A stretch of 15,120 nt of DNA from an uncultured beta proteobacterium (GCA_903870955.1 CAIQEX010000018.1:1-15120); one strand, 5' to 3'; numbered from the stretch's first letter, positions 7,218 through 14,571 are shown. The notes: a model not told the origin generated them from the sequence alone. Made by a program: numbers and translations.

Positions 7218-7245
7218 TTTTTCTCACCCGCAAAAGGAATAGCGC

Positions 7246-9018
7246 ATGAACACAGCTGCCACAGCGATTGGCAAGCCTACTGCACCTGAAGCTCCACGTC
7301 CCTCTGCGGGTCGACCCGAGATGCTTCGCTTGGGTGACGTGCTGGTGCAGCAAAAGCTGATCTCTCAAGAGCAGTTGCAGCAAACCCTGGAGTTACAACG
7401 CAGCACCGGCAAAAAGGTCGGGCGCTTGCTGATTGAGACAGGCGTTATTACCGAGGAGCTGTTGGCCAATGGTCTGGCTCGCCAACTTCGTATTCCATTC
7501 GTCAATCTCAAAACTTTTCCTTTTCGGGCTGACGTCATCAAGTTGCTGCCGGAGTCGCTGGCCCGGCGTTTCAAGGCACTGGCACTGGAAGACAAGGGCG
7601 ATGTTTTGCTGGTGGCACTGGCTGACCCCCTGGACCTTTTTGCCTATGACGAACTGACGCGCATTCTCAAGCGCAATATCGCCATCGCTGCCGTGCCAGA
7701 GGGGCAACTGGCCGCCGCCTTTGACCGGCTTTATCGGCGCACCGAGGAAATCAGCGGCTTGGCACGTGCCCTGGAACGCGACCTCGGCGATGCGGTGGAC
7801 TTTGGTGAACTCACGGCAACCGTCGGCATCGAAGGTGCGCCCGTGGTGCGCCTGTTGCAATCCTTGTTTGAAGACGCCATGCAGGTTGGCGCGTCTGATG
7901 TGCACATTGAACCGCAGGAAACCAGCCTCCAGATCCGGGTGCGTGTTGACGGCGTTTTGCAGCTGCAAACCCAGGCCGACAAGCGCATTGGCGGTGCACT
8001 CGCGCAGCGCCTGAAATTGATGGCGGGTCTGGATATTTCTGAAAAGCGGTTGCCCCAGGACGGTCGCTTCAGCGTCCGTCTGAAAGAGCACACCATCGAC
8101 GTGCGTCTGTCGACTTTGCCCACCAACTATGGTGAGGCTGCGGTGATGCGTCTGCTGGTGCAAGGCTCGGGCATGCGGCGTCTGGACAGCATTGGGATGC
8201 CGGAGGACATGCTCCGGCGTTTCAAAGACCTGCTGGGTCGAACCTCTGGCATGGTGCTGGTAACCGGCCCCACGGGTTCCGGCAAAACTACCACCCTGTA
8301 TGCGGCACTGGCAGAAATCAACGCCGCCGAACTCAAGGTAATCACGGTCGAGGACCCGGTGGAATACCGTCTGCCGGGCCTGACGCAAGTTCAGGTCAAC
8401 GACAAGATTGAACTCACCTTCGCCAAAGTCTTGCGCTCTTGTTTGCGGCAGGACCCGGACGTGATTCTGGTCGGTGAGATGCGTGATTCGGAAACCGCCG
8501 AGATCGGGTTGCGCGCAGCGATCACCGGCCACCTGGTGCTTTCCACTTTGCATACGCGCGATGCCATCAGCACGCCTTTCCGATTGCTCGACATGGGCGT
8601 ACCCGCTTTTATGGTGTCGACTTCTTTGCAAGGCGTCATTGCCCAACGGCTGGTACGCCTGAACTGCCGCGAATGCGTCGCACCCCATTCACCGACACCG
8701 CAGGAACAAAACTGGCTGACGGGCATGCTGGGCGAGGGTGAAACAATTCAGGCCAAGCGCGGTCTGGGGTGTTCGGTGTGCAATGGAACGGGTTACACCG
8801 GTCGCCAGGGCGTTTATGAATTGTTCGAGATGGACGCAGTGCTCACGCAACTCGCGTCCAAGGCCGATCCGGCCGAGTTCATGCGCGCTGCGCGGGATCG
8901 CATGAAAGGCCAGACCATGCCATTCCACGCGTTGGAACTGGTACGTCAGGGGCGAACCTCGCTGGCCGAGGCCATGCGCATCGGCTTTGAAATCGACGCG
9001 GCCGATCCGCAGGTCTGA
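7246..9018 (+). CDS. mshE: MSHA pilus assembly ATPase MshE (GspE/PilB family, c-di-GMP-binding N-domain)
   Basis: This is a 590-residue cytoplasmic hexameric ATPase that drives pilus extension. Residues 28-51 and 57-80 are two 24-residue MshEN motifs (R-L-G-x-x-L-V ... Q-L-x-x-x-L-x-x-Q and K-V-G-x-x-L-I ... L-x-x-x-L-x-x-Q) separated by exactly five residues. This is the arrangement known to bind cyclic di-GMP in Vibrio MshE. Position 37 is Lys where the motif usually has Gly. The T2SSE core follows, with the Asp box (V-I-T-V-E-D-P-V-E-Y), Walker A G-P-T-G-S-G-K-T at 341-348, Walker B D-P-D-V-I-L-V-G-E at 403-411 and the His box (T-G-H-L-V-L-S-T-L-H-T). A zinc tetracysteine C474-x2-C477 / C509-x2-C512 marks the assembly-type rather than retraction ATPase. 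It starts with a good Shine-Dalgarno and is followed 5 bases later by mshG. Confidence 0.95.
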   Translation: MNTAATAIGKPTAPEAPRPSAGRPEMLRLGDVLVQQKLISQEQLQQTLELQRSTGKKVGRLLIETGVITEELLANGLARQLRIPFVNLKTFPFRADVIKLLPESLARRFKALALEDKGDVLLVALADPLDLFAYDELTRILKRNIAIAAVPEGQLAAAFDRLYRRTEEISGLARALERDLGDAVDFGELTATVGIEGAPVVRLLQSLFEDAMQVGASDVHIEPQETSLQIRVRVDGVLQLQTQADKRIGGALAQRLKLMAGLDISEKRLPQDGRFSVRLKEHTIDVRLSTLPTNYGEAAVMRLLVQGSGMRRLDSIGMPEDMLRRFKDLLGRTSGMVLVTGPTGSGKTTTLYAALAEINAAELKVITVEDPVEYRLPGLTQVQVNDKIELTFAKVLRSCLRQDPDVILVGEMRDSETAEIGLRAAITGHLVLSTLHTRDAISTPFRLLDMGVPAFMVSTSLQGVIAQRLVRLNCRECVAPHSPTPQEQNWLTGMLGEGETIQAKRGLGCSVCNGTGYTGRQGVYELFEMDAVLTQLASKADPAEFMRAARDRMKGQTMPFHALELVRQGRTSLAEAMRIGFEIDAADPQV

Positions 9019-9023
9019 ATTTC

Positions 9024-10262
9024 ATGGCTACATACGCTTGGCGTGGACGCAATAACCGGGGTGAATTAGCCAATGGTGAACTGGAGGCGATGACCGAAGG
9101 GGGCGTCGCTGATCAACTGCTGGCCATCGGCATTACGCCTGTGCATATTGCATTGGCCGAAGCACCCAAAGGGGAGCAGACCGAAGGACTGTTGGCGCGC
9201 CTGAACCGCAAGCCGGTGGTGATTGACGACATCCTGATTTTTTCACGGCAGATGTACACGCTCAATAAAGCGGGTGTACCGATCCTGCGGGCATTTGCCG
9301 GTTTGCAGGCCTCGGCAACCAAACCCGCCATGGTCGATATGTTCAAAGACATACGGTCGAGCCTGGACCAGGGGCGCGAATTGTCGGCGTCGCTGGCTCG
9401 CCATCAGGAACTGTTTGGCGCCTTCTATATTTCGATGGTGCGGGTGGGTGAAATGACCGGGCGCCTGACCGAGGTTTTTCTTCGCTTGAATGAGCACATG
9501 GAGTTTGAGCGCGATGTGCGCGAGCGCATCAAGCAGGCCACCCGTTACCCCATGTTCGTGATGATTGCCATGGCCTGTGCCATTGTGATTTTGAATATTT
9601 TCGTTATCCCGATTTTTGCCAAAGTATTCGCCGGTTTCCACACCGAGTTGCCTTTGATTACGCGCGGTCTGCTGGGGCTTTCCAACTGGATGGTGGCGTG
9701 GTGGCCATTTTTGATTGCAGTCACTGTGGCAGCGGTTATGGCTGTGCGCAGCTATGTCCGAACGCCTAAGGGCCGATACCAATGGGACTCACGCAAACTC
9801 AAACTTCCCATCATCGGCGACATCATTCTGAAGGCTACGCTTTCGCGATTTGCCCGCAGCTTTGCGTTGTCCAGCCAAAGCGGTGTGCCCCTTGTGCAGG
9901 CCTTGACTGTGGTGGCGCAGACCGTGGACAACGCGTTCATTGGCAGCCGCATCGAACAGATGCGCGATGGCATCGAGCGGGGCGAAAGCATTTCCCGCTG
10001 CGCGACTGCCACGGGTGTCTTCACGCCGGTGGTTTTGCAGATGATCAATGTGGGTGAGGAAACCGGCGAACTCGATAGCCTGTTGTTTGAAATTGCCGAT
10101 ATGTACGACCGGGACACCGACTACGCCATCAAAGGACTGTCGGCAGCGATCGAGCCGCTTTTGTTGGCCGTCATCGCGGGGTTGGTGTTGCTCTTGGCTT
10201 TGGGTGTGTTTTTGCCACTCTGGAATATGGGCCAGGCCGCCATGGGCAAGGGCGGAGGTTAA
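9024..10262 (+). CDS. mshG: MSHA pilus inner-membrane platform protein MshG (GspF/PilC family)
   Basis: This 412-residue polytopic membrane protein is the platform on which MshE acts to push pilin subunits into the fibre. Two copies of the GspF cytoplasmic domain are visible. The first runs from about residue 72 (I-F-S-R-Q-M-Y-T-L-N-K-A-G-V-P-I-L, with V-G-E-M-T-G-R-L near 141-148). The second runs from about residue 277 (A-R-S-F-A-L-S-S-Q-S-G-V-P-L, with N-V-G-E-E-T-G-E-L near 342-350). Hydrophobic segments at about 176-198, 223-243 and 378-399 give the usual three transmembrane helices. The N-terminus Y-A-W-R-G-R-N-N-R-G is typical of the family. It lies between mshE and mshF with gaps of 5 and 3 bases, the same E-G-F order as in Vibrio, so it belongs to one operon. 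The mshF Shine-Dalgarno GGAGG lies in its last codons. Confidence 0.94.
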   Translation: MATYAWRGRNNRGELANGELEAMTEGGVADQLLAIGITPVHIALAEAPKGEQTEGLLARLNRKPVVIDDILIFSRQMYTLNKAGVPILRAFAGLQASATKPAMVDMFKDIRSSLDQGRELSASLARHQELFGAFYISMVRVGEMTGRLTEVFLRLNEHMEFERDVRERIKQATRYPMFVMIAMACAIVILNIFVIPIFAKVFAGFHTELPLITRGLLGLSNWMVAWWPFLIAVTVAAVMAVRSYVRTPKGRYQWDSRKLKLPIIGDIILKATLSRFARSFALSSQSGVPLVQALTVVAQTVDNAFIGSRIEQMRDGIERGESISRCATATGVFTPVVLQMINVGEETGELDSLLFEIADMYDRDTDYAIKGLSAAIEPLLLAVIAGLVLLLALGVFLPLWNMGQAAMGKGGG

Positions 10263-10265
10263 GGC

Positions 10266-10739
10266 GTGTCGCGCTCCAATCTTCGGTTTTTCGAGTGGGG
10301 TCTGATGCTGCTGGTTATTTTGCTGGTGGCCAGTTATTTCGGTCGGGAATTCCGTAACGTGCAAAGCCAGGGAGAAATAGCTGCGGTCAAAACCACCCTG
10401 GGGGCGTTGCGCACCGCGCTGATTCTGGATCATTTGAAGGCTGCGATTGAAGGCAAGGAAAAAACCCTGGCCCCGCAGATCAACCCATTTTTGCTGATGG
10501 CGCCGGTTCCCCCCAACTATGCTGGCGTGTTGTCTGAAAGCAAGGGGAAAGTCGTTCGACCGGGCACCTGGGTATATGACGCCTACTGCCGCTGCATCGG
10601 CTATGAGCCACTGTATCCCTATGGGTTGAACACCGGAGATGGCACCGCGGGACTGTGGTTTCAGATCAGTGCGCCACCGGGGCCTTTGAAAATCGCCGCG
10701 ATGCGTGCCTATCGCTGGCAAGACCAGGATATGGATTGA
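10266..10739 (+). CDS. mshF: MshF-like inner-membrane protein
   Basis: This is a 157-residue protein with one N-terminal membrane segment (about residues 11-25, W-G-L-M-L-L-V-I-L-L-V-A-S-Y-F) and a mainly soluble remainder that is probably periplasmic. N-P-F-L-L at 73-77, P-P-N-Y-A-G at 82-87 and P-G-T-W-V-Y-D at 99-105 are the pattern I associate with MshF, a conserved MSHA-cluster protein with no known biochemical function. A C-x-C pair (residues 108 and 110) is notable. The placement directly after mshG and before the pilin gene matches the Vibrio order. It starts with GTG at 10266, supported by GGAGG at 10254-10258 seven bases upstream; the next in-frame Met (residue 14) would cut into the membrane segment. 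The name rests on context plus short motifs. Confidence 0.72.
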   Translation: MSRSNLRFFEWGLMLLVILLVASYFGREFRNVQSQGEIAAVKTTLGALRTALILDHLKAAIEGKEKTLAPQINPFLLMAPVPPNYAGVLSESKGKVVRPGTWVYDAYCRCIGYEPLYPYGLNTGDGTAGLWFQISAPPGPLKIAAMRAYRWQDQDMD

Positions 10740-10745
10740 TATAAA
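10737..10745 (+). promoter_or_regulatory. Putative extended -10 promoter for the pilin gene
   Basis: TGATATAAA, overlapping the mshF stop codon, fits an extended -10 (TG-N-TATAAA). It would give a pilin mRNA leader of about 130 bases. A separate TATGAT at 10814-10819 is an alternative but lacks both a TG extension and a -35. A private promoter is plausible because the major subunit must greatly exceed the assembly proteins. Confidence 0.35.
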
Positions 10746-10784
10746 AGCGCAACAATTTCTCTATTTTTGAGGAAAATCAACCGT

Positions 10785-10883
10785 CTGACGAAAATGGCAG
10801 GTTCAAAGCTCAGTATGATCTGCGTCAGGTCAAGGTTCAGGGAATCTGATCTTCAAATAAACACTATGGAAAGGCTGACGTCA
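10785..10883 (+). promoter_or_regulatory. Pilin leader with complementary CTGACG/CGTCAG elements
   Basis: In the 143-base gap before the pilin gene, CTGACG occurs at 10785-10790 and 10875-10880, and its complement CGTCAG at 10823-10828. The middle element can pair with either outer one, and the downstream copy lies exactly between the Shine-Dalgarno GGAAAGG (10868-10874) and ATG 10883. TGACGTCA (10876-10883) is also a perfect 8-bp palindrome touching the start codon. This could be an RNA switch, a DNA operator, or chance. Confidence 0.3.
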
Positions 10884-11272
10884 TGAAGAATAGTCAACGT
10901 GGTTTTACGCTAATTGAGTTGGTGATGGTTATCGTGATTCTGGGTGTGCTGGCTGCCGTGGCCCTGCCAAAGTTTGTTGATCTGAGTTCAGAGGCCAGGA
11001 CTGCCGCTGTTCAAGGCGCCGCCGGTGCGCTGTCATCTTATTCCGCTATCAATTACGGTGCCTATCAGGCAAATACAGCCAAGGCTGTGAGATTGAACGC
11101 AGCCGGCGCTGGTGCGGCTCTAGTTGCGAGTATGGGCACTTGGGACGCTAAGTTCGCGATCGCAACCGATGCCAGTTGTACCGGTGCTGCGGGTGGTACG
11201 GTCGGTGTGACTTTGTCCCATACCGGAAACTCGGCCAGCACGGCTGTTGCGACCATTATTTGCACGGGTTGA
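10883..11272 (+). CDS. mshA: MSHA-type pilin, likely major subunit (MshA/MshB family)
   Basis: This is a 129-residue type IV prepilin with a short basic leader cleaved after Gly7 (S-Q-R-G / F-T-L-I-E-L, Glu at +5). A long hydrophobic helix follows, [18 protein letters not shown]. The continuation [14 protein letters not shown] is the hallmark of MshA and MshB. Two Cys at 99 and 127 bracket the C-terminal part and should form the pilin disulfide (D) loop, which is rich in Ser and Thr. It is the only pilin of this type in the window, has its own leader region and a good Shine-Dalgarno, and is shorter than Vibrio MshA. I therefore take it as the shaft subunit, but it could be mshB if another pilin gene lies elsewhere. 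mshA and mshB cannot be told apart here. Confidence 0.8.
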   Translation: MKNSQRGFTLIELVMVIVILGVLAAVALPKFVDLSSEARTAAVQGAAGALSSYSAINYGAYQANTAKAVRLNAAGAGAALVASMGTWDAKFAIATDASCTGAAGGTVGVTLSHTGNSASTAVATIICTG

Positions 11273-11319
11273 TATTTCGTTCTAGGCATTGCAGTTTGGT
11301 TGCCTGAAGGAATAAGCCC

Positions 11320-11604
11320 GTGAGTAAAGCAAGTGCCGCTGCGCTGGAGTTGAACAAGGCTTTTGCCCTGTGCGTTCCAGCGAATCAGAAAAAGCGCATG
11401 AGTGAGGTTGAGTGGTCGCGTTCCCTCGAAAAGTTCCACGGCGAAGCCAGGGCGATTCGTCAGAAGTTGTCATTGGGCCCCATTGCGCGGGCCATGGCCA
11501 CCTACCATTTCCAGAAGTTGTTGCTCAAGGGCGGCTTTGAAGCCAGCATTGTTCGTAAGGTGGTCTTTTCATTGGTTCTGAATGCTTTTGCTGCCAAGGC
11601 ATGA
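11320..11604 (+). CDS. Small basic protein of unknown function
   Basis: I do not recognise this 94-residue protein. It starts at GTG 11320 with a good Shine-Dalgarno (GAAGGAA at 11306-11312, seven bases away). It has no signal peptide and no clear membrane helix. It is rich in Lys, Arg and Ala and looks largely helical. The best-structured part seems to be residues 35-90, including E-K-F-H-G-E-A-R-A-I-R and Y-H-F-Q-K-L-L-L-K-G-G-F, ending in a moderately hydrophobic helix F-S-L-V-L-N-A-F. It has one Cys (residue 18). It lies 47 bases after the pilin stop and overlaps the methyltransferase start by 4 bases (ATGA), so it is probably made together with the methyltransferase and glycosyltransferase. 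A role as an accessory or adaptor in pilus modification is a guess from context only. Confidence 0.75.
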   Translation: MSKASAAALELNKAFALCVPANQKKRMSEVEWSRSLEKFHGEARAIRQKLSLGPIARAMATYHFQKLLLKGGFEASIVRKVVFSLVLNAFAAKA

Positions 11605-12320
11605 GCGGAGTGCGCGACTGGGTTGCAGCCAGAATTGAGCGCTGGCTGCTGACCTTCAAAAGTCAGCACGATTTATCGCAACCTCAAGTCGATCAAAAGA
11701 CGCCCTCCGAGGCGAAGCTTCTTTTGCATCTGGGGTGCGGTATCTCCACCATGGCTGACATTCCCGTTCCCGGTTTTGATCTTTCCAGTTGGCGCGAGTT
11801 GCGTCTGGATGCCGATGCCTCGGTCAAGCCGGATATGGTCTGCAGCATGACCGATATGGTTGCAGTGGAGTCGGGTGTTGCCGACGCCATCTTTTCTTCG
11901 CATGGCATTGAGCACTTGTATTGGCATGATGTTCCTAAGGCTCTCAAAGAGTTCTTTCGCGTTCTGGATGATCAGGGGTTTGCAGTGATCACCTGCCCGG
12001 ATTTGCAGGCCGCCGCCGCCATGATTGCAGAGGATCGGATGTTTGACACCGCCTATGAGTCGGCCGCCGGGAGCATCACCCCCTTCGATATTCTCTACAG
12101 CTATCGGCCCTTTGTGGAGCGGAACCCACAATGGATGTCACACCATTGTGGCTTCACGCTCAGCACGTTGTTCAGCGTATTGAAGGATGCGGGTTTTCCT
12201 TCTGTTGCTGGTTTTCGTCGCCCGGCTGCGTATGACCTTTGGGTGCTTGCCAGTAAGTCCAAGCGTTCTGAGGATGAGATGCGGGAGTTGATCAGTCGCT
12301 ATTTGATTCAAACCACTTAA
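11601..12320 (+). CDS. Class I SAM-dependent methyltransferase
   Basis: This is a 239-residue cytoplasmic methyltransferase with a Rossmann-like fold. Motif I is L-H-L-G-C-G at residues 42-47 (SAM binding). The acidic end of strand 2 is R-L-D-A-D at 68-72, and motif III/IV is D-A-I-F-S-S-H-G-I-E-H-L at 95-106. Then come the helix and strand F-F-R-V-L-D-D-Q-G-F-A-V-I-T-C-P-D typical of the Methyltransf_11 group. About 30 residues before motif I are unassigned. It belongs to the type often found near polysaccharide and glycoprotein genes, where it may methylate a sugar. It overlaps the 94-residue gene by 4 bases and is followed 18 bases later by the OGT-like glycosyltransferase, so methylation of the sugar added by that enzyme is an attractive but unproven role. 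The substrate cannot be read from the sequence. Confidence 0.85.
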   Translation: MSGVRDWVAARIERWLLTFKSQHDLSQPQVDQKTPSEAKLLLHLGCGISTMADIPVPGFDLSSWRELRLDADASVKPDMVCSMTDMVAVESGVADAIFSSHGIEHLYWHDVPKALKEFFRVLDDQGFAVITCPDLQAAAAMIAEDRMFDTAYESAAGSITPFDILYSYRPFVERNPQWMSHHCGFTLSTLFSVLKDAGFPSVAGFRRPAAYDLWVLASKSKRSEDEMRELISRYLIQTT

Positions 12321-12338
12321 GCTGGGTACGCCGACAGA

Positions 12339-14540
12339 ATGGGATTTCTCACACGTTGGCTGACGCGCTGGCTGGACCGCCAAGGCCTGGGCAATGTGGC
12401 AGACGCGTTGGAGCAGCGCGGCGCAGCAGAGGGGAATGTAGAGGCGCTGCACAGCATGGCGCGCCGCGCGCTGTCTCGGGGAGAGCCAGCCGAGGCCATA
12501 GAGCTATTGCGACAAGCCTTAACTATTCAAGCGGATGCAGCCGACCTCTGGTGCAGCCTGGGTGCGGCATACCGGCAGACCGGAAAGTTTGAGGACGCAA
12601 GGTCAGCCTATGAGCGAGCGCTCTCTCTCAAGCCTGAATATCCGGAAGTCTTGAGCAATCTGGGGGAGTGGCATTTGGCCAATGGGCAGGCGCAAGAGGC
12701 CTTGCCATGGTTTGACCGCGCCTTGGCGTGTGCTCCGCAATTCATCCAGGCGCGTATCAACAAGACGTCCGCCTTGTTTGAGTTGGGGCAATTCGAGCAG
12801 GCGCGCACGCTGGCTGCGCAAATCGTGGCCGATGAACCGCTGAGTGCCGAGGCCAGCCTGAACCTGGGCAACGTGTTGGTGCACACCGGCAAGACCAAGC
12901 AAGGCATCAAGTGCTACCAGAAGGCGCTGGAGTTGCAGCCCCATTACGCCGAGGCGCATTTCAATTTGTCCTCGCTTTTGGGCTCCAAGGAGGACCTGGC
13001 CAAAGCCCTTGGTTATCTCAAGCGGCGTCTGGTTGAGCACGGTGACAGCCTGCAAAACCTGTGCATGCTGGCGTCGGCCTACCAGGCGGCAGGACAGTTG
13101 GACGAATCGGAAAAGATGTGTCGGCGGGTGCTGGAACGCCAGCCCGACAACCTCACTGCGCTGATTACTTTGGCCTCTTGTATCAGCAACGGCGGCGATT
13201 CCGCAGCCGCAGTGGAACTGTACAAAAGAGTTCTCCAAGTCGACCCCACGCAGGCGGGCATGGCTTCAAATCTGCTGTTTGAGCACAACAACGTCGTGTC
13301 CATCGGCAGAGAACAACTCTTCCAACTCCACCGCCAGTGGGCTGCGGACTTCGAAGCACCGTTGCTGACGGAGCAGGACTTTTCGGTCCTCAGCAAAGAC
13401 CCGCAGCGGCCCTTGCGCATCGGTTATGTGTCCGGCGATTTTGTCCGGCATCCGGTGGGTTTTTTGCTGCGCGATATTCTGCAAAACCATGACAAGGAGC
13501 GCTTCAGCGTCCACTGCTTCTCGATGGTGATTCGCCCTGAAGACGTGCTGCCTGAACTGCGCCGGGCAGCCGACAGTTGGGAGGACATTTTTTATCTGTC
13601 CGACGATGAGGTGGCCGACCTGATTCGGGCGTCGCATATCGACATCCTGATCGACCTTTCCGGGCACACCGCGTTTCATCGTTTGCTCGCGTTTGCACGC
13701 CGCCTGGCACCGATTCAAGTGGAATGGATTGGCTATTTCCACAGCACCGGCATGTCCTCCATGGACTACTTCATCACCGACCCGTTTACTTCTCCGGTGG
13801 GCAGTGGTCAGCTTTTTAGTGAAGTGCCGGTGCATTTGCCGCACACACGCTTTTGCTATGGACCGCCGGACTACGCACCCGACGTGAATCGGTTGCCTGC
13901 ATTGAAGAATGGCTACATCACCTTTGGGTCCTTCAATCGCTTGCCCAAACTGACCGATGTAACACTGCAATGCTGGAGTCGCATTTTGTTGTCCGTACCG
14001 AATAGCAAGCTGGTCATCAAGAGTGGCGCGCTGTCTGAATCGCTGATTCAGGAACGCTTGCTGGCACGCTTCGAGAACGAAGGCGTGGCCCCACAGCGGC
14101 TGGAATTTCGCGAAGGTTCCAGCCACGATGCGATGCTGAGTGAATATGGCGATATCGACATTGCGCTGGATACCTTCCCTTTCAACGGGGGCATGACGAC
14201 GCTGGAGTCCCTGTGGATGGGGGTGCCGGTGGTGACCATTGCGGGCGATACCGTGGTGTCACGCCAAACCGTCTCGGTACTTGCCAACATCGGCCTGGTG
14301 GAGGAGTTGGCTTTCGAGGACCGCGATGCTTACGTCGCAGGTGCGGTGGCATTGGCGTCGGATTGGGAGCGTTTGGACAACCTGCGGAATCTTCTGCGCC
14401 CGCGCATGGCCAACAGTCCCTTGCGTGATGCCGTGCAGTTCACACACGATTTGGACGACTTGTTTCGACGTATGTGGCAGGCTTGGTGCGCAGGTGGCAA
14501 ATTGCCATCCGATGTTCAGATTGATCGGAATGCGTCGTGA
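12339..14540 (+). CDS. TPR-containing O-GlcNAc-transferase-like glycosyltransferase (family GT41, SPINDLY/OGT)
   Basis: This 733-residue two-part protein has tetratricopeptide repeats at about residues 30-315, for example L-W-C-S-L-G-A-A-Y-R-Q-T-G-K-F-E-D-A and A-S-L-N-L-G-N-V-L-V-H-T-G-K. They form a superhelix for substrate recognition. The GT41 catalytic region spans about 355-720. Landmarks are R-I-G-Y-V-S-G-D-F-V-R-H-P-V-G at 360-374 (the His aligns with human OGT His498) and D-I-L-I-D-L-S-G-H-T at 435-444. W-I-G-Y-F-H-S-T-G is at 463-471 and T-F-G-S-F-N-R-L-P-K-L-T at 528-539, where the Lys aligns with the UDP-binding Lys842. D-T-F-P-F-N-G-G-M-T-T and G-D-T-V-V-S-R at 611-642 form the nucleotide-sugar site. 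The family transfers a sugar from a UDP- or GDP-sugar to Ser/Thr of cytoplasmic proteins; bacterial members often modify flagellins or adhesins. It has no signal peptide. Its place inside the pilus locus suggests a pilus-related target. Confidence 0.9.
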   Translation: MGFLTRWLTRWLDRQGLGNVADALEQRGAAEGNVEALHSMARRALSRGEPAEAIELLRQALTIQADAADLWCSLGAAYRQTGKFEDARSAYERALSLKPEYPEVLSNLGEWHLANGQAQEALPWFDRALACAPQFIQARINKTSALFELGQFEQARTLAAQIVADEPLSAEASLNLGNVLVHTGKTKQGIKCYQKALELQPHYAEAHFNLSSLLGSKEDLAKALGYLKRRLVEHGDSLQNLCMLASAYQAAGQLDESEKMCRRVLERQPDNLTALITLASCISNGGDSAAAVELYKRVLQVDPTQAGMASNLLFEHNNVVSIGREQLFQLHRQWAADFEAPLLTEQDFSVLSKDPQRPLRIGYVSGDFVRHPVGFLLRDILQNHDKERFSVHCFSMVIRPEDVLPELRRAADSWEDIFYLSDDEVADLIRASHIDILIDLSGHTAFHRLLAFARRLAPIQVEWIGYFHSTGMSSMDYFITDPFTSPVGSGQLFSEVPVHLPHTRFCYGPPDYAPDVNRLPALKNGYITFGSFNRLPKLTDVTLQCWSRILLSVPNSKLVIKSGALSESLIQERLLARFENEGVAPQRLEFREGSSHDAMLSEYGDIDIALDTFPFNGGMTTLESLWMGVPVVTIAGDTVVSRQTVSVLANIGLVEELAFEDRDAYVAGAVALASDWERLDNLRNLLRPRMANSPLRDAVQFTHDLDDLFRRMWQAWCAGGKLPSDVQIDRNAS

Positions 14541-14554
14541 AAGTGTGGAACAAG

Positions 14555-14571
14555 TGCCGAAAAAGTCGGCA
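14555..14571 (+). repeat. Small perfect hairpin downstream of the glycosyltransferase
   Basis: TGCCGA (14555-14560) and TCGGCA (14566-14571) form a 6-bp perfect stem with an AAAAG loop, 15 bases after the glycosyltransferase stop. No T run follows, so it is not a standard terminator. It could stabilise or attenuate the mRNA, or be an operator. The rest of the 152-base gap up to mshI is AT-richer than its surroundings (TATTAT at 14599-14604, AAATAAATAA at 14648-14657) and may hold a promoter, but no convincing -35/-10 pair was found. Confidence 0.35.

Noticed and set aside
7393..8688. 431-codon open frame on the - strand opposite mshE
   Set aside because: The + strand frame is an unmistakable MshE ATPase. 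The antisense translation shows no family motifs and is explained by codon bias in a GC-rich gene.
9789..10721. 310-codon open frame on the - strand opposite mshG and mshF
   Set aside because: It crosses two genes that are well supported on the + strand and has no motif or convincing start of its own.
10795..10810. Sigma-54 promoter before the pilin gene
   Set aside because: TGGCAG resembles the -24 half, but the -12 position reads AAGCT rather than TTGCW, so the essential GC/TTGC pair is incomplete.
11284..11305. AGGCA/TGCCT hairpin after the pilin gene as a terminator
   Set aside because: The stem is only 5 bp with a 12-base loop and no T run. It might at most cause mild mRNA processing between pilin and downstream genes.
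13266..14126. 286-codon open frame on the - strand inside the glycosyltransferase gene
   Set aside because: It is the antisense shadow of a confidently identified GT41 gene and has no recognisable protein features.
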